A stretch of DNA of 64,000 nucleotides from Sipunculus nudus (lineage: Eukaryota; Annelida; Sipuncula; Golfingiida; Sipunculidae). Below, piece by piece: positions 1 to 13,069 of this stretch. Within the stretch, counting starts at the first letter, position 1. Every line of letters starts with the position of its first letter. The stretch covers positions 990,001 to 1,054,000 of the forward strand of contig CM049316.1 of the NCBI GenBank assembly GCA_026874595.1, read 5' to 3'. A program made the position numbers and the translations under genes. Under the pieces are notes generated by a model that was not told the DNA's origin, searched no databases, and was given only the letters and a program-made list of their open reading frames with translations.

Positions 1-922
1 AAGGTGCATTATTTTGATGCCCCTCACGTCTACATATTACACAATATTGACATAATTTCTGGCATGTACATAGGTACCTATGGACAAATGGTCAACAGTA
101 CTGAACCACCTGGAAGGTTTAAATCTTAAAAAATATGATGAAATGTAGATAATGTTTGAGAGGAAGAGGTAATCTGGGCCATGGTTGGTTTATATGATTG
201 AAGAAAATGTTGCAAATAATATTTGAGACCTGACCATGCCTTTCCATTGGTTACCTTTTTGATAAGCTGTTGATAGTTAAACAGTTTACACATTTGTCTG
301 ATGAGATCCAATTTATTTGGTAAACCTTTTTTATCAATTTTATGATATGTATACAGTTGCCATAACGTCCTCATTCCACAGGTGCAATGACTTGATGGGG
401 GGGAGGGGTGTTGTGTTATGATCAGAGTTACAAAGCCTCTGTCTCTCTGTAGATATTTTCTTTAATTATTAAATTTTATGCTATAGCCATAGAACTATTG
501 TTCACAGTGCCAAGGAGCAAAGCCTCAGTGGGATGAAGAAGGGGATGGTGAGAGTTACAACACCCTTGCATATACATACAGGATATGAAATTTAATTCAA
601 CATTGCTTATAAAAAAAAAGTTTATTCATGAACATTAAATATTTAAAACAGAAAGAAAGATGGAGAAACAAAGCAAATATTTTTTTTCCCCATTCTACTG
701 AGCCAAGAAAAAATTAACAATATTTGCATTTATTCCTTTTTTTCATTACATAATTTTAATCCAAGTTTCCGAATGTTACTATAAATTTACAGTATAACAT
801 ACATGTGATTGTGAATATTTCAGTTGATTCACATTTCTAAATTGCATCAACATTTATAGCTAATGTATCTAGTTTATAGTACCTGTCAACAGAATGGGGT
901 GGAGGGAGCAAGGGAGGCAATT

Positions 923-925
<3 letters not shown>

Positions 926-975
<50 letters not shown>

Positions 976-1080
976 GATAAAAAGAGAGAAAGAAAGATGG
1001 AGAAAGAAAGAGAAAAAGCAGAGGAGAGAAAGAGAGAGAAAGAGACCTAGACTGCCAGAGAGAGAGAGAGAAAGAGAGGC
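926..1080. repeat. (GA)n microsatellite and purine-rich tract
   Basis: About 20 uninterrupted GA dinucleotides lie at 926-965, followed by an imperfect purine-only tract (GAAA, GAGA variants) to about 1080. Open frames across it on both strands are low-complexity artefacts. Confidence 0.95.
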
Positions 1081-2606
1081 TCTCTGGTAATTACTGCCTG
1101 ACCCAGCCTGACCCAGACACTCACAGTGGCAGTAGGTCAGACCTGAAGGTGTTATGTTACTGCCCAGTACACTGCATTTATACTGACCTGATGCAAACAA
1201 TGAAGACATGGTACCTGGAAACTTGAATAAAATCTACAGTTTTTGATCAACTGGTTTCAAATTTCAGATTTTAACATATGAAATGTTAATGTGTACATGC
1301 TGTGAAAATTATATCCACAGCACTAACAGGAAAAATTTGAATATTTATATTTTTTTAAATGGTATCAGGAAAAAAAAGAAAAGTATTCTCAGCTATAAAA
1401 CTAATACATGTGTTAAAATTAATCCAAGGATCAAAACACCCAATATATCATACCAGGAGCAAACTGGAATTGGGAATGTTTAATTTTATGAACTGAAATA
1501 AAGGACCAGCAATATAAATTTTGATTATTTAGCCAGTCTCATGTAACAACTGATACAACCATGAGTTATAAGTCAAACAAATTAAAATCTTTAATGAACA
1601 CTTGTCTGAGTAATATTTTAAATTGTTGACATATTTATTTATTATTTTAATTTTGTAATAAATATAAACCAACAAGTTAAAGACCTGGAAAAGACCTGGA
1701 AATTTAGATTAATTTAATATAATCAACTGCATCATTGTCTATCATTATCTTGCTTCATATAATCCCTAATAGTAAACAACAATTTATTTTAATTATTTAT
1801 TTTTCATTTTTATGGTTGAAATGAAAAATACCCAATGGTGACTGCATGGTGTTATTTGAAATACAATTTTGGCCATCCATGGAAGATCCATAAATGATCA
1901 GTAATTGCAAGGTAATCCCCTGTAACTCATTAACTATAAATTCCTTTTCCATTTATTTTTTAAGTTCTTATCATAAACCAAACATTAAAAAAAGTTTATT
2001 GTTATGTTTATGGCCTAAACAAATACTAGTGGAGGGGGTTGGACAGTTAGATCCAGTTGAAGCCACCCAAGAGCTGGCTGGCTGCAGAGTGCCTCGCTTC
2101 AAGCATGCGTAATTGGCCTGAAAGGTCAATGTGGGGACATAAAAGAGGGGCTTCAGTACAGCCAAGGTGTGATATGGTCTCAAAAAAACTTTCATAAAAG
2201 CTAGTTTTTGACCAATTCCTTTTATAACTTCAGAATTTAGAAGCTTAAATCCTTACCAGTGCAAGATATGAAAATTAAATCAACAGTGCTTACAGGGAAA
2301 AAACATGCCATGGCCAAAGTCGGGCAAAATTTAAGGTACTGATTTTATATTTATCCTAATAACTTATAAAATTTGAAAAATTCAGAACTAATTTTGGGAA
2401 TACAATTGAATCTTGATTAAATAATGTTATATCCCTGGCAAAAAATGTCTACCTTCAGCAATTTTCATGTTAAGAGAGTAAATATATTTCTTGATTTTTT
2501 ACAAAGAAACGTGCCAGTCTTACGGATGGACATCCAGATGGACAGACAGATGGACGGCACGACAGACGGCAAGACAGACGGACGACAAACAATGGACCAC
2601 GACTAT

Positions 2607-2640
2607 AGCTCAGATGACTTATAGTCAGCTGAGCTAAAAA
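2607..2640 (+). other. Element 3' terminal hairpin and CTAA end
   Basis: Thirteen-base arms (2607-2619 and 2623-2635, one mismatch) enclose a 3-base TAT loop. The right arm ends in GAGCT and is followed by AAAAA, giving CTAA at 2634-2637. The same structure recurs at about 6189-6221, 6919-6949, 8620-8651, 13407-13440, 27144-27174, 35812-35845 and 52777-52806. Confidence 0.7.
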
Positions 2641-3474
2641 TGAGCCAACATTCCACATCTCAGTTAATATATCTCCCCAACCCCGGTAATAAGCCCAGTA
2701 TACTGTATGTTACAATTGTATACAATGTTATCATTGTATTTCTTCTTTGTGTACTGTTTGTTATAATGAATGACCCAATAGTACAACTTGTCTTATCCCT
2801 GTATTTTGATGCATAATGAATGGTCCCAAAATATTGCCTTTTCTATATTTAAATGTTATAATAAATGGTCCCATGGTAGTGAAGCTTTTCTCATTTTTTT
2901 ATAAATGAATTGATCCAATGATGTTTTCTATTCCATCTTTTATGAATGATCCCATTGGACTGCTGTTTTATTTGTCCATTCAAATACAACAAATAATCCC
3001 TGGGGATTGCACCTCCCATGTTTTATTCTTCAATCCCTCATGTTTGCTAATTCCTAAGTTCCTGTCCAATATAACTCTTGCTGCCAATTTCACTCACCAA
3101 AGAAGACAACCTCACACCAATTACTTATAATATCCACAGAAAAGTGACAAAAGGGGCATGATGTACCAAGAAATCAATGTTTATAGTACAGGTGAAACTA
3201 ATTAAAGAAAGTAAAATCACAAAACCCATGTGCAGATACAGTTAGGCCATAAATAAGACCATCAAATCATATATAAACTGTAATTAAATATTTAGCCATG
3301 ATAGAAACACTAAAAAATTATGCAAGCAATCATTACACATATAAGTTTTATAATAAAACTTAATGATTGTATTAGTGAAGTGAATTTAAGTCAAGTTAAT
3401 TTAAGTATAATGCACATTTGATGTTGGACAAACCGTTACATAAAATAAAGAAATTTGTGTGCAGCACAAATGGT
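2641..3474. other. No gene seen; degenerate short repeats
   Basis: Between 2763 and 2965 a motif like AATGAATGGTCCCA recurs about five times at irregular spacing of 38 to 52 bases, suggesting a decayed minisatellite. Nothing else is recognisable. Confidence 0.5.
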
Positions 3475-6221
3475 AACAAGTGACCCACAGATCATGACGC
3501 TCAGCTGCCAAGCATGACCTGCGACATCATGGGCTGAGATTCACAACTTCCAGTTAAATTTTGAAGACCCAATTTGCCAATATGTTGAAATTTTCTACGA
3601 CAACAGAAATATATATCACCTGTGTCTAGTTAAAACACAGTGAATTTATGGTCAGAGGAAAAATATTGATTGTTAAGCTATCAGCAACTATTCCCAGAGC
3701 TTGCTTGATACCTGTCAGTCTCAAAAGGAACACCACAAAGGACAAATATAAGATCAACATATAAAGCAAAAATCAAGGAAATCCATGCAAGAATTATTGA
3801 GAAATGGGTGCTTCTGTTTAAATTTTATTTAATACAAGCCAACTGTACTGCACCTGTATAAATGATGATAATATTTATTAAGAAATATTTGACCCAATCC
3901 TTTGCAAGATAAGATTAATATACTTCCAACTGCATTCACTTTAACAGTTCTTGAGATAATATGATCAAAAGGAATATGGTTGCCTGGTGGCCATATTCAA
4001 CTTCTGACAGGTCTGAAATCAGACAACAAACATTCTCTAAATTGGATCAAACACTGAAGAAAAATCACTGAAACTGCACTGAAAAAAAAGGATTTCTAAG
4101 GTGGCTAACTGACAGACATAATGGATTTCTGACAAGTCAGACATTTGATATCACACATCCTCCAATAAGAGACCAAACTTGGGGCAAATTCTCCAAAGGA
4201 TGGTACAGTAATGAATGTCGAAAACAAATTAAAAGGCATGTTAAGGCCCTCATATCAGATTTATAGATATGCAAATGTAAAAAGTGTAAGTCTAATATTT
4301 TTTATATAACTCTGCTTTTCAATGGGGTCAGCAGGGTAGGTAAACTGCAAAACCTGAAAGAAAGGAAATGCAGAAAGCATGACTAAGAGTCTTGTAATGA
4401 AAAAAAGACATCCTTAATCCAGGTACATATCCACATATTATGAGAACAAACACTTGCTTTTATATGTGGTGATTTATATATAAATATTCTGATATCTAGG
4501 AAACTAATTTTATTGCTATGATTCCATAAAATAAACTGCAAAATGTTCCCATCATCTTATAAATCAGTAGCTAAACCTTAATACTATACTCTCATAGTCT
4601 TAATGCCTGGCTGAAGCATTCCGACAACTGTGTTTTTGTTATGCAGTAACGAGATACTTATCACTCAGCCTTATCACTTAATAGGCTGATACAAAAGGGA
4701 GTCATATGTCACCAGTGTCACTCACAATTACAGCGACACAGTAAGATGTACCAGCTGGATTGCAATGGTTATATATAAAAGAAAAATAGAGATGGTCTAC
4801 AAAATAAGTTATTGCGAACATCCCTGACCAATGACCTTGGCCTTTTGCCCACATATCAACTGGATTCTTTCTAAATGATTGGTAACTACTAACCACTTAA
4901 ATCTGGTGTAATTACTTGGCAACCAATGAGTGAATAACTTTGACGTGCAACCTTTAACCTCCTGACCAGCTGACCCCAAAATCAATCAGTTATTTCTTCA
5001 AGCAAAAAGACCCATAAATATGAAGTTTGGATCAAATTGAGTGATGCATAGATGTGGCATATGTGAAAGACTGAAGGTTTTGGTTGAACAGTTTCACCAG
5101 AAATATGTTCAAAAGCATTTAGAAAAATTAAGTATTGTGGCCTTGACCTTTGACCTTTTGAACTCACCATCAATAGGCTTCTTCCCCTATTGGTAGGTAA
5201 GCCATATATGTCAGATGGAAGGTATAGATTGAAATGTTTGCCTGAAAATGTCTCCACATTAGAAGAGGGTGTGGTGAACTTGACCTTTGACCTCAAAATC
5301 AACAGGTCTTTTCCCCTGTTGGCAGAGAATCGATATCAGTGCTGGAAGGTTTGGAATAAAAAGTCTAGCTTGAAATGTGTCCACAACCTTTTAAAAAAAT
5401 ATGTTCACAACCATTTAGAACAATATTGTGACCTTGACCTTTGACCTTTTGAACTCAACATCAATAGGCTTCTTCCCCTATTGGTAGGTAAGCCATATAT
5501 GACAGATGAAAAGTATAGATTGAAAAGTTTGCCTGAAAATGACTCCACGCAAGAAGAGGGTGCTGTGAACTTGACCTTTGACCTCAAAATCAACAGGTCT
5601 TTTCCCCTGTTGGCAGAGAAGCAATTTCAGTGCTGAAAGGTTTGGAATGAAAGGTCTAGCTTGAAATGTGTCCACAACCTTTTCAAAGAAGTGGATCCTG
5701 TGACCCTGACCTTTGACCTTGTGACCTCAACATCTATAGGATTCTTCTCCCACTTAGTAGGTGAGCTATATGTGAAAGATCAAAGAATTGGGATGAAAGG
5801 TTTGGCTTAAAATGCATCCACAGGCTTTTCAAAGAAGTTGGTTCTGTGACCTTTACCTTTGACCTTGTGACCTCAAAATAATTATGGTTCTTCCCCTGTT
5901 GGTAGGTGAGCTGTATGTGAAAGATGGAAGGTTTAGGATGAAAATTTTGGCTAAAAGAATTATTTCTGGGGGGTGCAAACACATCCCATAACTTCGAGAA
6001 TATAGATCGCAGTGACCTAATTTCAGGTTTGCAAGGAGATCTTTTTAGAACCTCTAAGACTGCATAAGGTTCATGGCCCTAGCCCCTATGGTTACGATTT
6101 GTGCCCTGCTAACGGCCGGCCAGCCGGACAGACGGACGGCCGGACGGACGGACAGACAGGAGGACAATGGACAAAGACCCATCGCTATAGCCCAGCATGA
6201 CTGAAAGTCAGCTGAGCTAAA
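3475..6221 (+). mobile_element. Helentron-like element with AGGTCA-rich monomers
   Basis: The head at 3475-3507 is a degenerate form of the shared head and ends with GCTCAGCTG (3499-3507). The body contains about six divergent monomers of roughly 140 bp (5131-5960). The tail has an ACGG-rich stretch (6117-6160) and a hairpin with right arm AGTCAGCTGAGCT (6206-6218), ending CTAA. Its body resembles 6950-8652; both share a block beginning GATATCACACATCC at 4149 and 7000, so the two are copies of one subfamily. No transposase is visible. Confidence 0.65.
5131..5960 (+). repeat. Tandem monomers (~140 bp) with TGACCT half-sites
   Basis: Each monomer starts with a run of TGACCT-type half-sites (for example three at 5429-5447 and a DR1 at 5281-5293). 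A TTCCCC(T)GTTGG segment, an ATATGTGAAAGATGGA-like segment and a TTTGG...ATGAAA segment follow. The same monomer recurs at 7970-8440, 12040-12900 and 53760-54400. The half-sites match the AGGTCA consensus of nuclear receptors; any binding is inference. Confidence 0.75.
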
Positions 6222-6949
6222 AATGGCATCATTTTCTTTCCTCATTTCCAAGTACAATTAGCTTCCATAAAAAACTGTGAGGTGTACACTTCATCTGTGA
6301 TGGGTATAAAAACCAGGGACCCATAGGTCTCAACACTCGGCTGAATTAGTCTATAAGAATGGTTTATGAGATTTTTCAAAATGTGGGTGCTGTGATCAAG
6401 TTTGAAACCAATGTCAATCCAAACTGGAGCAATCATCTGGAAACTAATTTGCAGACAGATGGCCCCTGTGACATAGACCTTTGACCTTTCCCAAAATCTA
6501 TCAGGTTCTTCCCCTATTGGCAGGTGCAACTATATGTGCAAGATGGAAAGCTTGGGATGAAAAGTAAGTGTTGCTTAAAATGCATCCACAATCTTTTTAA
6601 ATAAGTGAAAAAACTTTTCTAATGACAGAATGAGTAACTCCAAATTTCATGAAATATATAGAGGAATATCTATGCCAAATCTCAACAAAACAACATCAGT
6701 GGTTTTAATATAAGGCACTCTTGAAGTGTAACAACAGGGTTTTACTGGAAAAAATTGTGTTTTTTTTCTTAATCTCTTTAAGGAACAAAGTTGCAGTGAC
6801 CAAGTTTCGGGATTGGTAGGAGCTTAGGGACATAAAACTGTATTTCAAATTTTGGTTTTGTAGGTCCTGCAATTTTAAAATGTGCAATGTTAACAGCCAG
6901 ATGGACAAAGGACACTTTAGCTCAGACGATTTATAGACAGCTGAGCTAA
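6222..6949 (+). mobile_element. Partial Helentron-like element, tail only
   Basis: No head is present, but 6660-6850 resembles 31640-31800 of the complete element at 28749-31926. The tail at 6895-6949 has a short GGACAAAGGACA stretch and a hairpin ending CAGCTGAGCTAA. The next element's head follows without spacer. Confidence 0.55.
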
Positions 6950-8652
6950 CAAGTGACCCATGGGTCATGACACTCAGCTGCCAAGCATGACCTCATGATA
7001 TCACACATCCTCCAATAAGAGACTAAATGTGGCAATTGCTCCATTAATGAATGTCCAAAACAATTAAAAAGGCATGATCAGGTTGGAGAGCTCTCATATA
7101 AGATTAATGGACATGCAAATTTAAAAAGTGTATGTGTAATTTTTTTAAATAATCACCTTGCTTTTTAGTGGGGTCAGCAGGGTAGGTAAACTGCAAAACT
7201 TTAATGGAATGAAATGCAGAAAGCATCACTAAGTCTTGTAAAACAAATCAAGCTATCCTAAATCCAGGTACAGACCCACATATTATCATAACAAAAACTC
7301 GCTGGTATATCTGATGATTTGTAAAAAAATATTTATATATCTAGGAAACTAATTTTATTGCTATCATTCCATAAAATAAACTGCAAAATGTTCCCATCAT
7401 CTTATAAATCAATAGCTAAACCTTAATACAATACTCTCATAGTCTTAATGCCTGACCAAAGCATTTAGTAATACCTCTGGCGTCAGAGTGTTTTTGTTAT
7501 GCACTAATGATGTATTTATAATTCAATGGGCTGATACTAAAGGGAGTCATATATATGTCAATTGTCACTAACAATTACAGCCACACAGTGAGATGTGCCA
7601 GCTGGAGTGAAATGGTTATATACAAGAAAAAAATAGAGAGGGTCTATATAGTAAGTTTTTATTTTGAATGTCCCTGACCTATGACCTTGGCCTCTTGCCC
7701 ACATATCAATTGGATTCTTTCTAGAGTGATGGCTAACTTCTAACCACTTAAAACTGGAGTAATCACTTGGCAATGAATGTGTGAATAACTCTGACCTGCA
7801 ACCTTTAATCTCCTGACCAGCTGACCCCAAAATCAATAAGTACAAGCAAAAAGACCCTTAAATATATAGTTTGAATCAAACTGAGTGATGCATAGATGGG
7901 GAACATGTGAAAGACTGAAGATTTGGGATGAACAGTTCAGCTTGAAATGTGTTCACAAGCATTTGGAACAATTTAGTATTGTGACCTTGACCTCTGTTGA
8001 AAAGTTTGCCTTAAAATGACTTCACGCAAGAAGTGGGTGCTGTGAACTTGACCTTTGACCTCAAAATCATCAGGTCTTTTCCCCTGTTGGCAGAGAAGCA
8101 AGATGTCAATGCTGGAGGGTTTGGTATGAAAGACCCATGTTTGAAATGTGTCCACAACCTTTTTTAAGAAGTGGACCTGGTGACCTTGACCTTTGACCTT
8201 GTGACCTCAAAATCTATAGGATTTTTCTCTCACTTGGTAGGTGAGCCATATGCAAAAGATCAAAGGTTTGGGATGAAAGGTTTGGCTTAAAATGCATCCA
8301 CAAGCTTTTCAAAGAAGAGGGTCCTTTGACCTTGACCTTTGACCTTGAAATAATTATCGTTCTTCCTCTGATGGTAGGTGAGCCGTATGTGAATGATGGA
8401 ATGTTTGGGATGAAAATTTTGGCTATAAGAATTAATCTGTGAGGTGCAAACACATCCCGTTACTCAGAGAATATAGGTCGCAATCACCTAATTCAGGGTT
8501 TGCAAGGAGATCTTTTTAGAACCTCTAGGAGTGAAAAGGGTTCTTAGCCCTTACAATTTGTGCTCTGCTAATGGCTGGACTGCTGGATAGAAGGACTACG
8601 GACAAAGACTCATCGCTATTGCCCAGCATGACTGAAAGTCAGCTGAGCTAAA
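6950..8652 (+). mobile_element. Helentron-like element, complete head and tail
   Basis: The head includes the perfect palindrome GACCCATGGGTC (6955-6966) and CTCAGCTG (6973-6980). The body parallels 4140-6221. Its AGGTCA-rich monomers include four TGACCT half-sites in 27 bases (8181-8207, spacings 0, 1 and 2). The tail ends with the hairpin right arm AGTCAGCTGAGCT (8637-8649) and CTAA (8648-8651). The ACGG stretch is short and eroded. Confidence 0.65.
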
Positions 8653-9717
8653 AATTGATTAAATATATATTCACAGCTAAGCACTTTCTTAATTATGTAG
8701 TAGAAGCTTTATATTCACAGTATTTCCTGGAAGGTGCTGAATGTCTTCTGCACATATTCACACAAAAAGTCTGAAGAGACAGTTCAGCCATGAATAAGGT
8801 TCTTTATAATTTGTCATTTTTAGCAACATTCGCAAAATTTCAGAATGAGATTATGAATGGTAAGCCCTCTGTGCATTCTGGAAAGCTTATTTATCACGTG
8901 GCAGTCATGAAAGTAATGTGAAGAAATGTCTTTAACCTCAAACATGAACAGCACTAACAAAATAAAAAAGTCAATGAGCTGAAGGACACTAGAAGATTGA
9001 TTGATCTGTGTAGATGTAGGCTGACAATAGCGGAGACTGAGTGGACTCTTTACATTATGATTACACCACTTTAAACCTGGACCAGTGATACTTCACCACC
9101 AGACCAACGTGATGGATCAATGTGATACATCATGTTACATCTCAGGTCAGCAAGTGAAGTAGCCATCCACAGTGATGAATGGGAAAGATGCCAGGCATGA
9201 CTCTAATCACATGACATGATGCTGACCATCTGTCACTTGGCTTGAAGGTATCACCTTTACGTAAAGGGGTAAAAAAGCCAATGTACGGCCAATTCACAAG
9301 AGGTTTGTCAGTCAATAAATCACCTTTCCAATTCTTGACTGTGGTCAGATGTTGGTGACAGAAAAAAAACCTGATCTCCAGCAACCATGCTTTTGACTGA
9401 ACCCCAACAGTCTTGTGGATATCAATAGCAGTGCTCATAATTCATTTAATTTTACATGGGGCCAGGCTAATTGGGTTCCTCCAGGATCTGATTGGAGAAA
9501 CGACAAAAACAGAACACGATTTTCCAGATCAGTGGTTACAAGGAGATGGTGTGATAATGACACTGTGTAATGGCTTTCAGCAGATGAGAAAGGAAGCCTG
9601 ACAAGTAAAACATAATGCATTTGTTTACAAAGTTTTCAGTTTCATTGATTTAGGATAGTCATGGCTTTCTAACACATATTTGGTTGGTAATTTGTTTCTG
9701 TTTTGGTTTGTTGAAGA
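8653..9717. other. No gene or repeat recognised
   Basis: The sequence is AT-rich but not low complexity. Short open frames on both strands at 9142-9620 overlap each other and match no family I recognise. There is no tandem structure. It may be unique host intergenic DNA. Confidence 0.5.
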
Positions 9718-10975
9718 AACAAGGGAACCATGGGTCACGGCGCTCAGCTGATTGTGACAGTTATAACTGCATCACCATAGATTTTTTGAAGCTGCAATAA
9801 AAATACTATCCTCAGTGCTCAGGAACTAGGGCTCAATGACGGGGGGGGGGGGGGGGGGGGGGGAGTTACAACACCTTTGGATATAAATACAGAATACAGA
9901 ATCAAATTCAATGTAACTTACAGGGACTGGTGGGATTTACAGCACCTCTGCATATACGTAAAGGATAAAATTTAATTTAAATGAAATTATTTTTAAATAT
10001 TTAAAAATAGGCAGAGATGGAAAACAAAGCAAATAACTTTAATTTCAATTCTACTGAGACAGGAAAATAATGGACAAATATTTGCATTAGATCCGATTTT
10101 TTTCTTTTGTTAAGTTTATAAATTTTACTATATATTTACAGTACCAGAATATCATATATATCTGAATATTTAAATTGATTCACAAATCTTAATTGCATCA
10201 ACATTTATACTTAATTCAGTCAGGTAACATCACATTACGCACACAGATATATTTCATTTTTTTATAAAATATATTTTTTAAATTTGCAAAGCAATAAATA
10301 TTAGAAAATAACACTCCAGAATTCACAATTTTAAATTGCACCTTTATTTATCCATGATTTGTTCCATATATTATCAAATTATGCCTACTGATGGGTTAAA
10401 TTATATTTTTTCAATTATTTAAAAGAAAATAATTTCTGAAAAATACTACATCAGAACAACGTTGCATCTCTTGGATTAATTCTTGAATTAATATTTCGAG
10501 AAATATTGTGCACATTGGATCAAAAACAGCTTTACATTTAAAGAAAATATGTATTGCAATATAAATGGTGATGGTGGGGGGGGGGTGTTCATGAGAATAA
10601 GTGTATGTTTACTACAGCAGGGGTGTTCTGCCAGTGCTGCATCACTAATATGGTTACCTAGGCGAGGCTGTAGTGAGCAAGAGTGGGGTCTTGGATATAC
10701 AAAATACAAATACATTAGAGCATCTGAAAAAACTTAAATAATTAGAATAATTTTTAAGCTTTTACTTTCTAATTTCAGAATTCAACAGATTAAATCCACA
10801 TGAATCCCGGCTGTGAAAAATAAATTAAATATACTCATGAGACAAAAAGTGCCATGGTCAAATTTGGGCAAAATTAAAGGTACCAATTTTATATTTTTGC
10901 TAATATTTTAAAAAATTTAAACCTTAAAAAATATTTAACCTTCATGAAAACTAATAAACCCACATCAGTGCTGCT
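9718..10975 (+). mobile_element. 3'-truncated Helentron-like element
   Basis: The head at 9718-9750 (CCATGGGTCA then GCTCAGCTG) is followed by sequence matching the 1-2640 copy: GAGTTACAACACC near 9863 corresponds to 552, and GTGCCATGGTCAAATT near 10849 to about 2306. A run of about 22 G lies at 9841-9862. No ACGG stretch or hairpin follows before the 59-bp array, so the 3' end is missing. Confidence 0.55.
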
Positions 10976-11140
10976 TCTCTGACATGACACAACAAAACCT
11001 GAATATCAGCAGAAGCTGAAAAAAGCTCATGTATGGATGGTAAAAATTACAAGACTGAAACACCTTTACTCACATGGATGGATATCTGTGCAAATGTAGT
11101 ACAGTGAAATTTGCATGACTTATACCAGAAGTGATGTAGA

Positions 11141-11940
11141 TGTGATTGATGATTAACATATTCTGTAGAAGACTGTTTGTACAACAAGATGTCCTAATAG
11201 ATATGTTTGATGATTAACATTCTGTAGACAACTGCCTGTACCATAAAATATCCTAATAGATGTGTCTGATGGTTGACATTCTGTAGATGACTGCCTGTAC
11301 AAAAAGATGTCCTAATAGATGTGTTTGATGATTATCATTCTGTAGACAACTGCCTGTACCATTAAATATCCTAATGGATGTGATGATGGTTGACATTCTG
11401 TAGATGACTGCCTGTACAAAAAGATGTCCGAATAGATATGTTTGATGATTAACATTCTGTAGACAACTGCCTGTACCATAAAATATCCTAATAGATGTGT
11501 TTGATGGTTGACATTCTGTAGATGACTGCCTGTACAAAAAGATGTCCTAATAACTGTGTTTGATGATTATCATTCTGTAGACAACTGCCTGTACAACAAG
11601 ATATCCTAATAGATGAGTTTGATGGTTTAAATTCTGTAGAGGACTGCCTGTACCACAAGTGTCCTTATAGATGAGTCTGATGGTTAAAATTCTGTAGAGG
11701 ACTGCCTGTACCACAAGATATCCTTATAGATGTGTTTGATGGTTTAAAATCTGTAGATGACTGCCTGTACAACAATATGTCCTAATAAAGTAATAGATGT
11801 GTTTGATGGTTAACATTCTGTGGATGAGGCCTGTCAAACAAGATGTCCTAAAAGATTGTTTAATGGTTAACATTCTGTAGATGACTGCCAGTACAATAAG
11901 ATTGCCTAATTGATGTTTGAAGATTAACATTCTGTAGACA
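11141..11940. repeat. 59-bp tandem satellite, about 13.5 copies
   Basis: Starts of TCCTAATAG at 11192, 11251 and 11310 give a 59-bp period. Each unit contains GACTGCCTGTAC and (T)GATGGTTAACATTCTGTAGA segments. Divergence between units rises towards 11940. Apparent reading frames on the minus strand are repeat artefacts. Confidence 0.9.
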
Positions 11941-12985
11941 GTCTGAATGGACCCAGAATCTGATTAGAGTGAGATCCTGGGCCTCTGTTCAATCTACTAC
12001 CTTGGACAAAAATTTTGGCTAAAAAACATCAACAATCTTTTTAAAAAGGTGGGTCCTGTGACCTTGACCTTTGGCCTTATGACCCCAAAATCGAAAGGGT
12101 TCTTACATTATTGTTGTGTCATATATAAGTCAAAATTGAAACCAATATGTCAATCCAAACTGGAGTTATCATCCAGAAACAAATATGTGGACATATGGGC
12201 CCCTGTGACCATGACCTTTGACCTTGTGACCCCCAAATCAATCAGTTTCTTCCTCTATTGGCAGCTCAGCTATATGTGCAAGATAGATGGTTTTGGATGA
12301 AAAGTTTGGCTTAAAATGCATCTACAATCTTTCTAAATAAGTGAGTACTGTGACCTTGACCTTTGACCTAATGACCCCAAAACTGAACAGAATTTTTCCC
12401 TGTTGGCAGGTTAGCAATATCTTGAAAATGGAAGGTTTGGGATGAAAAGTTTGGCTTCAAATGCATTTGCATTCTTTTTAATGAAATGAGTCCTGTGACC
12501 TTGACCTTTGACTATTGGACCCCAAAATCCATACAGTTCTTACTTTAGTGGTGAGTCATATATAAGTTTAGTTTGAAACCAATATGTCAAACTACAATGG
12601 AGTTATCATCTGGAAACTAATTTGTGAACAGATGGCCCCTGTGACCTTGACCTTTGACCACGTGACCCCAAATTCATTTATGCTCTCCCTATACTGGCAA
12701 GTCAGCTAAATGTGCAAAATGGAAAGTTTGGGATGAAAAGCTTGGCTTAAAATGCAGCCATAATCTTTATAAAAAAGTGAGTTCTGTGACCTTGACCTTT
12801 GACCTCATGACCCCAAAATCATATAGGTTCTTGCTTTAGTGGTGGGCCATACGTAAGTCAAGTTTGAAATCCATGTGTCAATACAACCTAGAGTTATCAT
12901 TTGGAAACAAATTTGTGTGAATGGATGGATGGATGGACAGCTAGACAGACAGACAGACAGGGTGATACCTATATGGCATCCACTT
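11941..12985 (+). mobile_element. AGGTCA-rich monomer element with second-type tail
   Basis: Six to seven monomers of about 145 bp (from 12040) start with CTGTGACCTTGACC. A GGAT/GACA tetranucleotide stretch (12918-12960) and a degenerate tail follow; in better copies (54515-54546, 34410-34440) this tail is a hairpin ending GGGCCCTAAT. No clear head is visible at the left side, which follows the 59-bp array directly. Confidence 0.6.
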
Positions 12986-13069
12986 GTGATCAATAAACAC
13001 ACCAGGTTTGGGACACTATATATAATTTCGGCTGAGAAACTGACATGATTGTTTTCATTTTATAGTAAA

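Larger units (their letters stand above)
1..2640 (+). mobile_element. Helentron-like modular element, 5' end outside window
   Basis: The first 100 bases match 29190-29290, which lies about 440 bp inside the complete relative at 28749-31926, so the head of this copy should lie roughly 440 bp left of the window. The stretch around 2280-2500 (CCATGGCCAAAGT and following) matches 30690-30880 and 31340-31560. It ends with a degenerate ACGG/ACAG stretch (2523-2590) and a terminal hairpin (2607-2635) followed by AAAAA. No open frame looks like a protein, so it is non-autonomous. Nested inside is a GA microsatellite. Identity as a Helentron-like element is inferred from structure. Confidence 0.6.

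Noticed and set aside
863-1209. Charged (RERERE) and serine/leucine-rich frames
   Set aside because: They translate the GA microsatellite on either strand. The same applies to 23812-24117.
9841-9862. G-run as G-quadruplex regulatory element (also near 30424, 34687, 35605, 60462)
   Set aside because: Long homopolymer G runs could fold, but they sit inside repeat elements or next to no gene; nothing supports a role, and run length is error-prone in assemblies.
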